This document shows positions 31,561 through 40,959 of a DNA stretch of 64,000 nt, one piece after another. Positions within the stretch are counted from its first letter, which is position 1; each line of letters starts with the position of its first letter. A program made the position numbers and the translations under genes. Source of the DNA: Erinaceus europaeus (lineage: Eukaryota > Chordata > Mammalia > Eulipotyphla > Erinaceidae); contig NC_080171.1 in assembly GCF_950295315.1 (NCBI RefSeq), positions 118,739,747 through 118,803,746 on the forward strand, written 5' to 3'. The notes under the pieces were generated by a model, which searched no databases, was not told the origin of the DNA, and worked only from the letters and a program-made list of their open reading frames with translations.

Positions 31561-31642
31561 TTTTGTTTTTAACCACAGCACTGCTCAGCTCTGCTTATGG
31601 TGGTGTGGGGGATTGAACCTGGGACTTCAAAGCTCCCCACCC
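31561..31642 (-). mobile_element. Family D SINE, partial
   Basis: CACAGCACTGCTCAGCTCTG, GGGATTGAACCTGGGACTTC. The head is lost. Confidence 0.75.
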
Positions 31643-31679
31643 TGGTTCTGATGATGGAAGAATGCAAAGATAGTTCCTA

Positions 31680-31748
31680 AAATTAAATAAATAAATAAAT
31701 AAATAAATAATATATAGAGAGATTCTACCTCTCTCTCTCTCTCTCTAA
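31680..31748 (+). repeat. (AAAT)n then (CT)n simple repeats
   Basis: About seven AAAT units at 31682-31710 and a (CT)n at 31729-31746. Confidence 0.9.
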
Positions 31749-31762
31749 TTAAGAATGAAAGA

Positions 31763-32013
31763 GGATGTGAGGGTGATCTGGCTGCGACATCTGTCACCCC
31801 ATTGATCGCCAGGGTTGATTCAGCTGATCTGGCTGGCTAGGCTTCCTCCCTCAACCCTCCCTCCATGTGCATCCCTCCCGAAGTGCGCTCGGTCGCGCTC
31901 GGTCAAAGAGGATGGCCTTCCCCGAATAGAGACGGACCCAGACCGGTCTTCGGTCAGTCGAGGGTATATGAGTAGCTGCGCTCCCCTGCTAGAACCTCCA
32001 AACAAGCTCTCAA
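31763..32013 (+). pseudogene. 7SK small nuclear RNA retropseudogene, 3'-truncated, no poly(A) tail
   Basis: Begins exactly at the 7SK 5' end (GGATGTGAGGGTGATCTGGC) and follows the RNA through GACATCTGTCACCCCATTGA, GATCGCCAGGGTTGATTC, CCTCCCGAAGTGCG and CTGCTAGAACCTCCAAACAA to about nucleotide 250 of about 331. The 3' third is absent and no A-tail follows. The sequence AAGAATGAAAGA flanks both ends (31751-31762 and 32012-32023), a 12-base target duplication, so this is one retrotransposition product rather than a deleted gene. Several substitutions from functional 7SK, a short deletion near 31848-31856 and no RNA polymerase III promoter elements in the flank argue against function. Confidence 0.93.
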
Positions 32014-32026
32014 GAATGAAAGAACT

Positions 32027-32110
32027 GGCCCAGAGAGGTTGTTGAATGGTAGTGTTTCAGTCAAGGCCCTGGGTTCATTCCTTGTGACAACACAATAAAT
32101 ATATAAATTT
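32027..32110 (+). mobile_element. tRNA-like SINE fragment
   Basis: GGCCCAGAGAGGTTGTTGAA ... GGGTTCATTCCTTGTGACAA then ACACAATAAATA. A short diverged C-type relative. Confidence 0.45.
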
Positions 32111-32321
32111 GTAGTGTTCTATCACCAAATTTGTGGCAATTTGTCAGAACAGTAATAGAAAATTAACACCGGTGGATTTATTTTAAAGAGTGAATTCCTT
32201 CATAGTGCTTGAGTCCCGCTGGAGACACCACAGGGCAATGCAAAAATCAGGAGCTTTAAGGGTCTCTAATGCAATAGGAGAATATTTCACTCTACAAAAC
32301 TTGAAAAATGTTAGAAAGAGG

Positions 32322-32438
32322 ACTGGAGAGATAGCATAATGGTTATGCAAAAAACTTTCATACTGAGCTTCTGAGGTTCCATGTTCTATCCCCAGCACCA
32401 CCATATGCCAGAGCTAGGTTAAAAAAAAAAAAAAAAGG
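32322..32438 (+). mobile_element. Family D SINE
   Basis: AGGACTGGAGAGATAGCATA, ATGGTTATGCAAAAAACTTT, CCCCAGCACCACCATATGCC, poly(A). Confidence 0.85.
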
Positions 32439-32444
32439 AAAGAA

Positions 32445-33525
32445 AAATGCTACCAGGGGCCCTAATCAGGGAATCCTGAGATTCCCAAACAGACTTGATG
32501 GGCCTTGAACTCAAATAAATCCCTCTCTCCATTGATACCAGTCATTTCTATCAGGAACAACAAAATAGACCCCTTTGTGGGCCCCCATAGGACCTTGCCC
32601 TCAACTTGGATCAACAATGCTAGAGAATGTTCCATCCTCCGAAGGAAGGATGGACAACATACTCTATGCTATACCTGAGGAAGATGGGTCGATACTGGGG
32701 CAGCATGGAATGTTCCTACTGATGACCACAGAATGTGAGCTCAGATCTAGAGGGATGCAGAGGTCACACAGGCTCCTAAGCTAATTATGGGCCCCAGATA
32801 ACATCAAATCAATGGGGTTTACAGTCAACAATACTTACCCCTTTCCCATATTAGGGAGCTACTCTCTTCCCTGATCCAGCTTTCTGGTCCTTTTCTCAGC
32901 CATGACATCACCTCCCCAGACAGTAACTTGGATCCACCTGCATATCAGATTTCAGGCTCAGGCCCCCACCAAAAAAAAAAAAAAAAAAAACTAGTATAGT
33001 TACAGGCCCTTTGGAATATAACTAAAATATGCCTACTAGCTATTGACAAAATGGAGGACCCCCCCACACACACTTCATCTGCACTTTTCCAGCCTTTAGG
33101 TCCATGACTGTTCAACAATTTGTTTGGCTTTGTATGTTAACTCTCTTTTCAGCCACCAGGTTCCAGATGCTAGCAGGATTCCAAACAGACTTCCCCGGAC
33201 AGACAACCCCACCAATTTGCTTTGGAGGTCCACTTCCCCAGAGCCCTTCCCCACTAGGTAAAGAGAGAGACAGGCTGGGAGTACGGATCGACCTGTCAAC
33301 ACCCATGTTCAACGGAGAAGCAATTACAGAAGCCAGACCTTCCACCTTCTGCATCCCACAATGATCTTGGGTCCATACTCCCAGAAGGATAAAGAATAGG
33401 AAAGCTATCAGGGGAGGGGGTGGGATATGGAAGTCTGGTGGTGGGAACTGTGCAAAGTTGTACAGTTCCTTATCCTATGGTTTTGTCAATGTTTCCTTTT
33501 TATAAATAAAAAAAATTTTTTTAAA
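32445..33525 (+). mobile_element. L1 3' end, long 5'-truncated copy
   Basis: About 1.1 kb of L1 3'UTR. The 3' half (33112-33510) matches the copy at 27335-27728, ending TTATAAATAAAAAA. An internal A-run at 32971-32990 may be a decayed simple repeat. No intact ORF2. Confidence 0.7.
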
Positions 33526-33639
33526 TGCTACCAAAGAAGTTTCTATCTCTAGTACAGCTAAATACATATTAATATATTAATAGTGCAAACCACTAGGTGA
33601 GAACTATCTCAAAAAAGTATTAAGAGGAAATAATAATAG

Positions 33640-33778
33640 GGGACCAACCTGGAACAGGATGGCAGAGGTCCTAGTGAGGGGTGTATTGCTGTGTGGAAAG
33701 CTGATAACAGTTATCCATGTACAAACTGTTGTATTTACTGTCGACTGTAAAACATTAATCTCCTAATAAAGAAATTAA
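33640..33778 (+). mobile_element. Alternative L1 3' end (second subfamily)
   Basis: CCTGGAACAGGATGGCAGAG ... ACATTAATCTCCTAATAAAG. Same type as 46665-46800 and distinct from the 27335 type. Duplication AATAGGGGACCAA at about 33626 and 33792 marks insertion. Confidence 0.65.
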
Positions 33779-33799
33779 AATAAAATAAAACAATAGGGG

Positions 33800-34005
33800 A
33801 CCAAGAGTTAGGTCACCTAACAGGGCTCCCACACAAGGCAGCTGATCGGTCCCTGTACCACATGGGAGCACGGGACACTAGCGGGAAGTGCCATGGATGG
33901 TGGAACAGTGCTGTGTGTCTTTCCCTCTCTGTTTCTGTCTATCTGAAACAAAAAGAATGAAGACACAGGTCCCGAGAGCAGTGAAGTCATGCGTGTGCAC
34001 AGACC
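33800..34005 (+). mobile_element. Family E SINE with end extension
   Basis: GTACCACATGGGAGCACGGG, GATGGTGGAACAGTGCTGTG and GAGAGCAGTGAAGTCATGCG. Confidence 0.7.
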
Positions 34006-34019
34006 AGGTCAAAGGAAAA

Positions 34020-34225
34020 AGGCCAGGCCCTGGAGCATCTGGTTAAGTGCACACATTATAGTGAGCATGGACCTGGGTTCAAGCCCCTGGCCCCCCACCT
34101 GCAGGGGGAAAGCTTCCTGAGTGGTGGAGCAGGGCTGCAGGTGTCTGTCTTTTTCCCCTCTCTCCCCCACCCCTCTCAGTTTCTCTGTCTCTGTCCAATT
34201 ATAAATATATTTAAAAAAAAACAAC
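34020..34225 (+). mobile_element. Family B SINE
   Basis: GGCCAGGCCCTGGAGCATCT, GGGTTCAAGCCCCTGGCCCC, tail CCAATTATAAATATATTT. Confidence 0.85.
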
Positions 34226-34529
34226 AACACTTTTTGATAACTTTGGAGAATAACTAAAAGCTAGCCCACAAGAAGGGCAACTCAACCTAGAAGTCAATCA
34301 TAAAAAAAAATGGGGGGGAGGTTCTTCTTACATCTTTGAGTCTGAAGACAGACCCTGGACCATCTCACACTGGGACACTAAAACGCCTAAATAAAATCTG
34401 TATCCTTAATGGCTTGAAGAATCAGAGGAGAGTTTGGGGCAACCACCGGAAGAGGAAAGCGGGAAGAAGATCTCATAAGAGAATACTCAAATGCTGTGGC
34501 TGATCTAAGAGTCGCACAAGGAGCAGACT

Positions 34530-34885
34530 CCAGACAGACCAGCTGAGCAGTGCTGTCCACACACAAGTCAACTGTAGTTTAAGTTCAATAAAGTTAGCTA
34601 TCTGCTAAGACAAGAAAAACATTCTGAGTTAACGACGACGTCTAGAGTCTCCATAACAGTATTTTCAATGTCCAGGACATAATAAGAAATTATTCACAGC
34701 AGGCAAAAAACAAAGAAAGAAAATACAACCTGTATTTAAGGGAAAAAAAAAAGAGAAAAGGTAACCAGTGGAGATTACCAAACAATTTCAAAGCAGTTAC
34801 AATCCTGTTTAAGGACACTAAAGAGTATCTATCCAATGAATGAAAAGGCAGAAGTGAACCATTAAAAGAGCCAAAGGAGCCTAAA
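34530..34885 (+). mobile_element. Ancient L1M-like 5'/ORF1-side fragment
   Basis: AGACTCCAGACAGACCAGCT is not diagnostic, but TTCAATGTCCAGGACATAAT, AAGAAATTATTCACAGCA and TTTCAAAGCAGTTACAATCC follow the order of old L1M ORF1-side sequence. Confidence 0.4.
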
Positions 34886-35119
34886 ACCGAGAGCACAGCC
34901 CTTTAAAAAGCCACTGCAATCCTCTCAGGCTTACTAGTAAACTAAGTGGTGGTTTGGATAAGGTACTGATGAGTTGTAAAGTGGTAACATCAAGGACAAT
35001 TACTGGGCGGGGGGAGATAAGCCTGTTCTGAGCATCAAATTCCGTATAATTTATAAATTTAGGCAATTCTTTACAATCGCTCAATGAACTGTTAATGAAA
35101 TTTACAAAAAAAGTAAGTC

Positions 35120-35445
35120 CTGGGGGTCGAGTTAGTGCACGCACAAGGAGAAGCGCAAGGACCTGCGTAAGGATCTCAGTTCGTGCCCCCGGCTCCCCAC
35201 CTGCAGGGGGGTCGCTTCACAGGTGGTGAAGCAGGTCTGCAGGTGTCTGTCTTTCTATCCCCCTCTCTGTCTTCCCCTCCTCTCTCCATTTCTCTCTGTA
35301 CTATCTGACAACAATAAAAGTGACAAGGGTGACAACAAGGGCAACAAAATGGGGAAAAAGTGCCCTCCAGGATCAGTGGATTCATAATGTAGGCACTGAG
35401 GCCCAGTGATAACCCTGGAGGCAAAAAAAAAAAAGAAAGAAAGAG
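35120..35445 (+). mobile_element. Family A SINE with 3' extension
   Basis: Shortened head, normal body, then CTCCAGGATCAGTGGATTCA ... CCCAGTGATAACCCTGGAGG and an A-rich end. Confidence 0.88.
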
Positions 35446-35520
35446 AGAGAGAAACAAAGAAAGAAAGGAAGGAAGGAAGGAAGGAAGGAAGGAAGGAAGG
35501 AAGGAAGGAAGGAAGGAAAG
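35446..35520 (+). repeat. (GGAA)n microsatellite
   Basis: About 13 GGAA units at 35467-35518, grown from the A/G-rich tail of the preceding SINE. Confidence 0.95.
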
Positions 35521-35563
35521 AAAAGTAAATTCAAAGAGATTAAATAACGGGAGGGGGGGTGTC

Positions 35564-35690
35564 AGAGGCCGGCAGGCTGTAGCGCAGCAGGTTAAGCGCA
35601 GGTGGCGTTCCGCGATGGATTTGTGGTGCAGGCACAAAGCCCCAGCAATAACCCTGGAGGCAAAAGAAAAGAAAGAAAGAAAGAACCACC
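35564..35690 (+). mobile_element. Family A SINE with large internal deletion
   Basis: Head GGCTGTAGCGCAGCAGGTTA, then AAGCGCAGGTGGCG, is joined directly to TTCCGCGATGGATTTGTGGT of the 3' extension. About 200 bases (B box and body) are missing. Confidence 0.8.
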
Positions 35691-35929
35691 CAGGGCTACA
35701 CAACAACCTTCTAAGCACTGCTAGAAGTAGTGCTAATTTCTAGATACTTGTTAAGCAGTGATGAGCTGGAAAGTCCACGACTGAAGAAACTGACAGTTTG
35801 TTATAAAGCAGAAATGATAACAGAATAAGCAATTTCTTTGGAAATATAGATGGTTTATTTAAAGACTTTTCTTTTAGCAAAGGAACTCTTTCACCCACAC
35901 TTCTGCTGATTTTTTAGGTTACTCCGCTA

Positions 35930-36390
35930 TCAGTCCATCTGCCAAAGACTAGAAGGGCCTGGCTACATGTTACAGAACACCCTCACAATGGAACTCCGTG
36001 TATCATTAGAGTGACAGCATAGGAACGCATACTGATGGTAAGGGAACTGACAGAAATGTACAGAGTCAAACTGGGTAAAACCATGGAAACCATGCCCAGC
36101 AGAGAAGCAATTACAGAAGGCGGAACTCCCACCTTCGGCATCCCAGAGAGAATTTTGGTCCATGCTCCCGGAGGAGAGATGTTAGGGGAGGATGACTAGA
36201 GGGCTCTGAAACCCAATTTCATCAGGACCCAGAGAGAGAAGAAGAAAAAAGGAAGGACATTCAGAAGTAGTAATGGATGTAGGTGTGACTTACAATGGAA
36301 GAGAAGGCAGGACCACAGGGGGAAAAAAATGGCCAAAAACAGACAGACATACAGACAGGACAGATCATCATAGAAACAGCAGTCGACAAG
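35930..36390 (+). mobile_element. Older L1 3' end, left part
   Basis: GAAGCAATTACAGAAGGCGG, TTTTGGTCCATGCTCCCGGA and GGACCCAGAGAGAGAAGAAG match the longer L1 3' end at 45350-46205. A family B SINE interrupts it. Confidence 0.65.
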
Positions 36391-36565
36391 GGGCCAGGCG
36401 GTAGTGCACACACATCACTGTGTGAAAGGACCCAACCTTAGCCCCCACCTGCAGGGGAAAAGCTTCATGAGCGGTGAAACAGGGCTGTAGGTGTCTGTCT
36501 CTTCCTCTCTCACCCTCCCCTCTCAATCTCTGTCTCTGTCCAATAATAAATAAAAATACATAATA
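36391..36565 (+). mobile_element. Family B SINE inside an L1 3' end
   Basis: GGGGCCAGGCGGTAGTGCAC, CACCTGCAGGGGAAAAGCTT, CCAATAATAAATAAAAATAC. Confidence 0.85.
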
Positions 36566-36715
36566 GCCAACATGTTTCTGAGACCTAGAGTGAACCGCTG
36601 CAGTTTCCAGTGGAGGGAATGGGGACACAGAGCTCTGGCGGTGGGACAGTGTGGAGCTGTGCTTTTATCTTGTAGTTTTGTAAACCAGTGTTAAATTACT
36701 AAAAATCAGAAAATA
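36566..36715 (+). mobile_element. Older L1 3' end, right part
   Basis: CCGCTGCAGTTTCCAGTGGA, CTCTGGCGGTGGGACAGTGT, TTGTAAACCAGTGTTAAATT continues the element begun at 35930. Confidence 0.65.
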
Positions 36716-36994
36716 GAACAAAAAACAATGGAACTGGGATCCCTCAGCTTTTATACTTAAAACACGCGTGCGCCCTTTTAAAGTTAACTGCAGACATCAG
36801 AAGGTGACATTTTGTCAGCTTCCAGGGCAATCGATCACACTTTGGGCGGTTTATTATTTTTAGCTTATTCGATTTGTTGTTCTAGTTTAACTCAACCGTC
36901 ATATTGAAATATTCCTCTAGCTAAAGTCTCATTGCTGTTTTTACTATTAAGATGCTTTTTAACTTACAATTCTTTTTAAAACTTTAAAGTTCTT

Positions 36995-37092
36995 TCTTCC
37001 CTTTCCTTAACCAAAGCACTGATCAGTTATGGCTTATGGTGGTAGAGAGGATTGAACCGGGGCCTTTGAGAGTCCCTTTACCTTTGCCCAAG
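36995..37092 (-). mobile_element. Family D SINE, diverged
   Basis: CCAAAGCACTGATCAGTTAT, GGATTGAACCGGGGCCTTTG. Confidence 0.6.
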
Positions 37093-37106
37093 ACTTTAAA
37101 TTTCTT

Positions 37107-37150
37107 TTTAAAATATTTGTATGTACTTATTTTGGATAGAGATTGGGAGA
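37107..37150 (-). mobile_element. Family B SINE, 3' part (outer element of a three-SINE nest)
   Basis: TATTTGTATGTACTTATTTT then GGATAGAGATTGGGAG is the start of a reversed family B copy. It resumes at 37670 after two inserted SINEs. Confidence 0.7.
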
Positions 37151-37153
37151 ACT

Positions 37154-37290
37154 TGTGGTCCAGGAAGTGGTGCAGTGGATAGTGCATTGTATTCTCAACC
37201 AGGTCACGAGTTCAATCCCTGGCAGCCACAGCAGAGTGATGTCTATTTTTTTCTCTCTTTCTCATGAATAAATAAATTATTTTTAAAAAG
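37154..37290 (+). mobile_element. Family C SINE inserted in a family B SINE
   Basis: GTGGTCCAGGAAGTGGTGCA, GAGTTCAATCCCTGGCAGCC, TCATGAATAAATAAATTATT. Confidence 0.85.
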
Positions 37291-37298
37291 AGAAAGAT

Positions 37299-37650
37299 TG
37301 GGGGTCAGGCGGTGGTGCAGTGGGTTAAGCGCACGTGGCGCAAAGCGCAGGGACCGGCATAAGGATCCCGGTTCGAGCCCCCGGCTCCCCACCTGCAGGG
37401 GAGTCGCTTCACGGGCGGTGAAGCAGGTCTGCAGGTGTCTGTCTTTCTCTCCCCTCTCTCTCTGTCTTCCCCTCCTCTCTCCATTTCTCTCTGTCCTATC
37501 CAACAACAAAGCAACGTCAACAATGGCAATAATAACCGCAACGAGGCTGCAACAACTAGGGCAACACAAAGGGGGAAAAATGGCCTCCAGGAGCGGTGGC
37601 TTCATGGTGCAGGCACCGAGCCCAGCAAGAACCCTGGAGGAAAAAAAAAA
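37299..37650 (+). mobile_element. Family A SINE with 3' extension, youngest of the nest
   Basis: Near-consensus head, body and extension (CTCCAGGAGCGGTGGCTTCA ... AGCAAGAACCCTGGAGG), following directly on the C element tail. Confidence 0.9.
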
Positions 37651-37669
37651 GAGAGAGAGAGCGAGCGAA

Positions 37670-37828
37670 AGATGAAGAGAGATTGAGAAGGAAGGAGACA
37701 GAGAGACATTCGCAGTACTGTTTCACTACTCACGAAGCTTCCTCCCTGCAGGTGGGGCCACGGGCTTGGACCCAGGTCCCTGCACACTGTAAGGTGTGCT
37801 CAACTAAGTATGCCACCCCCCGGCCCAA
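37670..37828 (-). mobile_element. Family B SINE, head part of the outer element
   Basis: GAGATTGAGAAGGAAGGAGA to TGCCACCCCCCGGCCCAA, continuing the copy that begins at 37107. Confidence 0.8.
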
Positions 37829-37829
37829 T

Positions 37830-38400
37830 TTATAACTCTAATCCCTCCGACTCAAAACAAAAATCTATTTACCTATATAATCTATTCATTCTATCCTTTC
37901 TACTCATAGACAAGGTCTGAACCTCATCACCCCTCATGCCTCTGACTCCAAAGTCAACACCCTGAGACCTGTCCAGTGAACACTGCCCCTCTGGAGTCCT
38001 TTGCTGACTCCCTGCTATCTCTAAGATAATGTCGGTTTTCTCAGCACGGCAGACTAGGAGTCCCAAGGTCTAGCCCGAGCACCTCTTACTTCACCTGGGA
38101 ACTCCCCGTAACTCAGCACCGGAGACCAATAACCGCTTCTCATGTGCCCCAAACTTGCTCTTGCCAGCTACTAATCTTACTCCCCCCACGCCCCCCAGGG
38201 GACGTTGGTTTACAAGGTGGTTGTGTTGTCTCAGGAGCACCACTTCACATCTCCCCCAATAAGTGCTAGCACACGGCAGACCCAGCAAAATGGCCACTCT
38301 CCCTCCACCACTGGGCACTGAGTTTCCCCTCCCCAGAGTAACCTCAATCTTCAGTTCAGCACTTGTACACTAAGGGTTACAAATTGTTAGATCCTACCTG
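37830..38400. other. Unassigned, possible old L2 text
   Basis: Pyrimidine-rich sequence with faint L2 character (CTCATGCCTCTGACTCCAAA). No exon recognised. Confidence 0.3.
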
Positions 38401-38409
38401 GCCCGCCCC

Positions 38410-38565
38410 TCTTTTTATTTATTTATTTATTTGTTTGTTTGTTATTTGCTTTTCCCAGAGCACTACTCAGCTGACTTGTGATGGTTTGCGAGGCAGGTTC
38501 TAGGACCTTAGAGTCATGGGTCCATGAAGGCTATGAGCATAGCACTGTGCTATCTCCTCAGCCCG
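38410..38565 (-). mobile_element. Family D SINE, diverged
   Basis: (ATTT)n run then CCAGAGCACTACTCAGCTGA and GCACTGTGCTATCTCCTCAG. Confidence 0.65.
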
Positions 38566-38624
38566 TGTTAAGATCTCATGACAGTGAGAACATCTCTATT
38601 TGTCTTCTCCTTCTGGTTCATTTT

Positions 38625-38897
38625 TCTTTTTTTTAATATTTTCTTTTTTTCCTTTTTGTTGCCCTTGTTTATCATTGTTGTGGTTATTATTATTATTGTT
38701 GTTATTGATGTCGTTGTTGCTGGATAGGACAGAGAGAAATGGAGAGAGATGGAGTAGACAGAGGGGGAAAGAAAGATAGCTGCAGACCTGCTTCACCGCT
38801 TGTGAAGCGACCCCTCTGCAGGTGGGGAGCCAGAGGCTCAAACCCAGAACCTTGCGCTTCACACCATGTGCACACGCTGTGCTAGCACCTGACCCCC
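38625..38897 (-). mobile_element. Family A SINE
   Basis: Full reverse copy. Target duplication CTGGTTCATTTT at about 38612-38623 and 38898-38909. Third family A copy in NDUFV2 sense. Confidence 0.9.
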
Positions 38898-38919
38898 TGG
38901 TTCATTTTCCTTAGCACAA

Positions 38920-39210
38920 GTTCCTCCAGATCCAACCATGCCGTAGCACAAGGCAAGACTGTTTTCTCTTAGAACAAGAGACTTTCTCTTAGTGTTCCGT
39001 AGTGTTTATGTACAACTTGCCTTAGCCACTCGTGTCATCCAACACTAATCATTTCCAATCGTAACCATTTTAAGTTGTACCACAAGGAGCGTGGCACGCT
39101 TTTAAGCTTCTCCTTAAAACTTTCCACCTAGAAAACCCTTCTCCCAAATTCATCTAACCTCATTCCCAATAGAGATCTTATGCAACCTTCAAACCAAACT
39201 GAAGACCTTA
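38920..39210. other. Unassigned, possible L2 3' fragment
   Basis: TCTCCTTAAAACTTTCCACC, then TAGAAAACCCTTCTCCCAAA, is L2-like but weak. Confidence 0.3.
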
Positions 39211-39213
39211 TTC

Positions 39214-39216
<3 letters not shown>

Positions 39217-39246
<30 letters not shown>

Positions 39247-39412
39247 ATTCATTTATTGGACAGAGAAATTGTGGGCGGGGAAGGAGACATGGTAAGAGAA
39301 AAGACATCTACACCACTGCTTCCCCCTGCAAGTGGGGATCAGGGGCCTGAACCTGGGTCCTTGTGGATTGAAGCATATATGTTCTACCAGGTGCACCACC
39401 ACCCGCCCCCTG
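39217..39412 (-). mobile_element. Family B SINE with (AT)n at its tail
   Basis: (AT)n at 39217-39246, then the body and head CCAGGTGCACCACCACCCGC. The body is shortened. Confidence 0.8.
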
Positions 39413-39529
39413 AAAACCTATTCTTACCTCTTACATTGAATTACTAACCTCAAAGATTTTCTTAGATAAAACTATACACTGAAAAATTAAACGAATTTTT
39501 ACCTTTGCTATGGAAAAACGTTAAGCTCA

Positions 39530-39680
39530 TAGTGAGGTTTCTGAATGTAGGTTTAACACAGAGCGTGGCACATAGAACATAGCCACTAAATATTACCTCT
39601 CATTATTATCCACACAACTGTTACTCATGATCCATAGTAGAAACTGATCTCGTTCACTGGAAAACTTAACTCTGGGAATC
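39530..39680 (+). mobile_element. MIR-like fragment
   Basis: GAGCGTGGCACATAGAACAT then AGCCACTAAATATTACC resembles the MIR 3' end (cctggcacatagtaggcgctcaataaatg). Confidence 0.45.
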
Positions 39681-39696
39681 AGAATATTCTCACTTT

Positions 39697-39883
39697 ATTA
39701 TTTATTTACTTATTATTGGATAGACAGAGAAATTGAGATGGGAGGGAAAGAGAGGGGAAGGGGCAGAGAGACATCTGCAGATCTGTTTCCCTGCTTGTGA
39801 AGCTTTCTCCCTGCAGGTGGGGACAAGGGACTTGAACCTGGGTCCTTGTTCACTGTGATGTGCACGCTTAACCAGGTGCGCCA
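39697..39883 (-). mobile_element. Family B SINE
   Basis: Full reverse copy. Target duplication AATATTCTCACTT / AATATTCCCACTT. Confidence 0.88.
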
Positions 39884-39889
39884 AAATAT

Positions 39890-39957
39890 TCCCACTTCAC
39901 AAATGAGGAATCTGAGAAAGACAACATCCCAGGGTCAAAGTTAGATAAGACAGGAAA
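39890..39957 (-). mobile_element. MIR-like fragment
   Basis: CACTTCACAAATGAGGAATC then TGAGAAAGACAACATCCCAG resembles the reversed MIR core, split by the neighbouring SINE insertion. Confidence 0.45.
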
Positions 39958-40115
39958 GTGGTCCGGGAGGTGGCGCAGGGATAAGGCTTTGGACTCTCAA
40001 GCATGAGGTCCTGAGTTCCATCCCTGGCAGCACATGTGCCAGAGTGATGTCTGGTTCTTTTTCTCTATCTTTCTCATGAATGAATCAATAAAATATTTTT
40101 AAAAAAATTTTTTTT
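39958..40115 (+). mobile_element. Family C SINE
   Basis: GTCCGGGAGGTGGCGCAGGG, CTCAAGCATGAGGTCCTGAG, TCATGAATGAATCAATAAAA. Target duplication AGACAGGAAAG at about 39948 and 40119. Confidence 0.92.
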
Positions 40116-40133
40116 AAAGACAGGAAAGCTACA

Positions 40134-40570
40134 GTGGGACACACACATACACACAAATGGTCAACCTCCCTGGGTCCATCGTGGTTCCCGGTGAAAGAGA
40201 ATTCCCAGGGGACCCCAGTTCAGGTGTATGATTTCTCAGTTCTTTATTTAGACGTGCAAAGTACAAGTTTAGGGGGAAATAAAGGGCGGGGGGGGGGGGG
40301 TTGAGAGACAGACTTCCCCGAGGGTCTTTGGGCCCCAAAATCCCAGGCTCAAGAAACCCAAGGTCGGCGGCCAAGACCCCAGACCCCTCCAGGCTCAGAA
40401 CCCGCGGCTCCAGCCCTGCTCACGTCACGTGGGAGCTTCGCTTCTCATTGGCCGGATGGAGTAAGCCCCGACCCCCTCAGATGGGGCGCCAAGGGCAAGG
40501 GGAGCCCTTCGCCGCCACCTTCTCCAACCCCTAGCTTCGCTTCCTACGTGCAAATTCAGTTGAGAACACA
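40134..40570 (-). mobile_element. Candidate solo LTR or GC-rich promoter-like element
   Basis: Minus-strand order CCAAT (40451-40447), CACGTG (40431-40426), a GC-rich stretch, AATAAA (40248-40243), then a C/T-rich end is LTR-like. A G-run lies at 40289-40302. I could not define TG...CA ends or a target duplication. It lies about 1 kb downstream of the NDUFV2 start, in intron 1. It may instead be a unique regulatory segment. Confidence 0.35.
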
Positions 40571-40959
40571 CTATAGGCCACAGAGTGTGCGGCCTGCATC
40601 CCAGTTCAGTTCCAGGTGTGCAAACCGAGAAAACAAAGCAGTCGTCCCCAGGACCCCGTGTCCTCAATGTTCCCTCAACACTAGCAAAAACCCAGATGTC
40701 GCTCCAGAGTCCTGGGTTAACTTCACACCACCAGGCACTTGCCCTCCGCCGCCCCTCTCTTGCCGAGGACTGACTCAACTTCTCTCTTTTGCAGCTAAGG
40801 GAGAAGACAGGGATGGGGAGGGGGTTTCTTGCCAGTAAATGCTCTATGGCTTTACTGTCATTCCCGTAGTCTACAAACTTTTTTTTTCCTTTTCTTTGCC
40901 AGCTAACTTGAAGGTGTCAACCATGTTTCCTTTTTCAGATTCAACTTCTCTCCTTCCAC

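Noticed and set aside
31763..32013. Functional 7SK gene
   Set aside because: The 3' third including the terminator is missing, substitutions are scattered and a target duplication shows retrotransposition.
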